A DNA stretch of 64,000 nucleotides from Haemophilus influenzae. GTDB taxonomy: Bacteria; Pseudomonadota; Gammaproteobacteria; Enterobacterales; Pasteurellaceae. Under the pieces are notes generated by a model that saw only the letters and a program-made list of their open reading frames with translations, ran no database searches and had not been told where the DNA came from. Each line of letters opens with the position of its first letter. Within the stretch, counting starts at the first letter, position 1. This document shows positions 62,152 through 64,000 of the stretch, piece by piece. The stretch spans positions 1,567,427 to 1,631,426 of the forward strand of contig OV298644.1 in the NCBI GenBank assembly GCA_923172585.1, read 5' to 3'. The position numbers and the translations under genes are program-made.

Positions 62152-63708
62152 ATGAACATTCAAACTCAAGCCTTTATTGCGGTGACAGCTCAACCCATTC
62201 CCTATTATGCTGACACCACCGCTATTTTTAATACACTTTGCCAACCTAATTCAAATTCTCTTCTACTCGACTCTGCCGAAATCGGAAGTAAAAATAGTTT
62301 ACAAAGTCTTATTTTAGTCAATGCTGCGGTTAAAATAACGTGCTTAGGTCACAACGTCACATTTAAAGCTTTAAATAAGAATGGAAAACAAGTTTTAAAA
62401 GAAATTCATCCAAAATTAACCGCACTTGGAAAAATAAGTGCGGTCAATTTTGAAAACGAATTTTCTGTACAATTTTCGCCACTTGATAATCAACTCGATG
62501 AAGACAGTAAATTACAGTCTGCAACTATTTTTGATGGATTACGTGTTATTTCTACTCTTTATCAACATAGCCAAACGCCTATTTTCTTAGGCGGATTATT
62601 TGCTTACGATCTCGTCGCAAATTTTATTCCAATGGATGGTATTACATTGCAAAATGATGGTATCAGCTGCCCTGATTACAGTTTCTATCTTGCCGAACAC
62701 CTCATTACTATCGATCATCAAAATCAACAAGCGACACTCAAAAGTTTCTGTTTTGCTCAAGAAGAACAAGTTAATATTGCGAAAACCTCCCTTTCTATCG
62801 CACAAAAACTAAAAAATATTGATCACGTTCTTTCTATTAAAGCGGCAAGTGATGAAGTTAAAACAAACTTTGACGATCCTGAATTTACTGGTATCGTAAA
62901 AGCCTTAAAACACCATATTAACATTGGAGATGTTTTCCAAATTGTGCCTTCTCGCCGTTTCTCCCTTGCTTGCCCGAATACATTAGCCAGTTACGCTCAA
63001 CTCAAACAAAATAATCCAAGCCCTTATATGTTCTATATGAATGATGAAGACTTTATTTTGTTTGGCGCATCGCCAGAAAGTGCGCTGAAATATGCACCAG
63101 AAAATCGTCAGCTAGAAATTTACCCTATCGCAGGTTCACGCCCTCGTGGTTTTGATGCTCACGGCAACATTGATCCTGAATTAGATGCACGTTTAGAACT
63201 AGAACTTCGCCTTGATCATAAAGAACAAGCGGAACATTTAATGTTAGTTGATTTAGCGCGTAACGACATTGCTCGAGTTTGCCAAAGTGGTACCCGTAAA
63301 GTCGCAGAATTAATGCAAGTGGATCGCTATTCTCACATTATGCATTTAGTGTCTCGTGTGGTAGGTAAATTACGCCCTGAATTAGATGCACTTCACGCCT
63401 ATCAAGCCTGTATGAATATGGGCACATTAACTGGTGCACCAAAAATTAAAGCGATGCAGCTTATTTATCAATTTGAGCAACAAAAACGCCATAGTTACGG
63501 TGGTGCAGTGGGTTATCTCACGTCCGATGGACATTTTGATACCTGTATCGTGATTCGTTCTGCTTTCGTACAAAATGGGATAGCCCATGTACAAGCAGGT
63601 TGCGGTGAAGTATTGGATTCTGATCCACAAATGGAAGCTGATGAAACACGCCACAAAGCCGCGGCTGTCTTAAAAGCAATTCGTCAAGTTAATACACAAG
63701 CAAAATAA
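62152..63708 (+). CDS. trpE: Anthranilate synthase component I
   Basis: Makes anthranilate from chorismate with glutamine-derived ammonia supplied by TrpG; first step of tryptophan synthesis. It has 518 residues. The tryptophan feedback motif is near LLLDSAEIGSK. The chorismate-binding domain has FQIVPSRRFSL, YPIAGSRPRG, LMLVDLARNDIARVC, GTLTGAPKIKAM and AGCGEVLDSDPQMEADET. An uptake-signal pair forms a hairpin inside the coding sequence (near 62417-62447). Ribosome site AAAGGATAAATAAAT. Confidence 0.96.
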   Translation: MNIQTQAFIAVTAQPIPYYADTTAIFNTLCQPNSNSLLLDSAEIGSKNSLQSLILVNAAVKITCLGHNVTFKALNKNGKQVLKEIHPKLTALGKISAVNFENEFSVQFSPLDNQLDEDSKLQSATIFDGLRVISTLYQHSQTPIFLGGLFAYDLVANFIPMDGITLQNDGISCPDYSFYLAEHLITIDHQNQQATLKSFCFAQEEQVNIAKTSLSIAQKLKNIDHVLSIKAASDEVKTNFDDPEFTGIVKALKHHINIGDVFQIVPSRRFSLACPNTLASYAQLKQNNPSPYMFYMNDEDFILFGASPESALKYAPENRQLEIYPIAGSRPRGFDAHGNIDPELDARLELELRLDHKEQAEHLMLVDLARNDIARVCQSGTRKVAELMQVDRYSHIMHLVSRVVGKLRPELDALHAYQACMNMGTLTGAPKIKAMQLIYQFEQQKRHSYGGAVGYLTSDGHFDTCIVIRSAFVQNGIAHVQAGCGEVLDSDPQMEADETRHKAAAVLKAIRQVNTQAK

Positions 63709-63720
63709 GGAAGAATTATT

Positions 63721-64000
63721 ATGGCTAATATTTTATTTTTAGATAACTTCGATTCCTTTACTTACAATCTTGTGGATCAATTTCGTGTATTAGGTCACAA
63801 CGTCACAATTTATCGTAATGACTGCGATTTAGAAAAACTGGTAGAAACCGCACTCAATACACCTGATACCATTCTTGCACTTTCTCCAGGGCCAGGAACG
63901 CCATCAGAAGCGGGGATTTTACTGCCATTGATCGAACGCTTAAAAATAAAGTGCCGATTATTGGAATTTGTTTAGGTCATCAAGCGTTGATTCAAGCCTT
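63721..64000 (+). pseudogene. trpG: Anthranilate synthase component II, partial and frameshifted
   Basis: Glutamine amidotransferase subunit, cut by the window edge. It starts ATG 63721 after AAGGAAG: NILFLDNFDSFTYNLVDQ, LSPGPGTPSEAG. The frame stops after 84 codons at 63975, before the nucleophile. In another frame the sequence continues with the family's nucleophile elbow, GICLGHQALIQA, to the edge. One more A in the five-A run 63942-63946 joins them. The gene lies 12 bases after trpE. Confidence 0.92.

Noticed and set aside
1-64000. CRISPR arrays, tRNA or rRNA genes, complete insertion sequences or prophage
   Set aside because: I found no regularly spaced repeats, cloverleaf-like genes, transposase motifs or phage modules in the window.

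Overview
This window is almost certainly a chromosomal segment of Haemophilus influenzae or a very close relative. It is AT-rich, carries dozens of the H. influenzae DNA-uptake signal sequence (AAGTGCGGT and its complement ACCGCACTT), and its gene order matches my recollection of the Rd KW20 chromosome from potD (HI1344) to trpG (HI1388). Gene names come from recognising protein families; no database was consulted.

Layout. 1-4 kb: spermidine/putrescine importer potABCD (minus strand). 4-8 kb: pepT, a Dps-like ferritin, cdd. 7.7-11.8 kb: a decayed block holding cmoB, putP and the 5' part of rng. 12-14.5 kb: glnS and a cysteine-cluster protein. 14.6-26.6 kb: glycogen/maltodextrin cluster malQ-glgB-glgX-glgC-glgA-glgP. 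26.8-29.8 kb: transhydrogenase pntAB. 29.9-36.4 kb: a LysR regulator, topA, azoR, thrS. 36.5-41.8 kb: an M16 zinc protease and a TonB-dependent receptor behind a Fur box. 41.9-43.5 kb: mop, tusE, ttcA. 43.7-50.4 kb: the chromosome condensin mukFEB. 50.4-53.7 kb: a broken PD-(D/E)XK-like nuclease gene, an EamA transporter, sbcB. 53.96 kb: the chromosome-dimer resolution site dif. 54.3-60.1 kb: pstSCAB-phoBR with a Pho box. 60.6-61.6 kb: tandem ferritins. 62.1-64 kb: trpE and a partial trpG behind a TrpR-type operator.

Most striking. (1) At least five genes (potD, glgB, pntA, the M16 protease, trpG) are each broken by the apparent loss of one base in a homopolymer. This pattern means either residual sequencing error or a mutator background. 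(2) The essential GlnRS reads HIDH where class I synthetases have HIGH. (3) The cmoB-putP-rng block carries dense damage, and in cmoB it looks enriched for G-to-T/C-to-A changes. (4) The glycogen genes contain uptake sequences of the other Pasteurellaceae dialect (ACAAGCGGT) and two GTAGGG-type palindromes, suggesting import from the Actinobacillus-type clade. (5) A dif site lies between sbcB and phoR, and gene orientation switches there. (6) The TonB receptor plus M16 protease pair resembles the Fus/PqqL protein-import iron-piracy system. (7) The thrS leader carries a seven-base loop mimicking a tRNA-Thr CGU anticodon loop.
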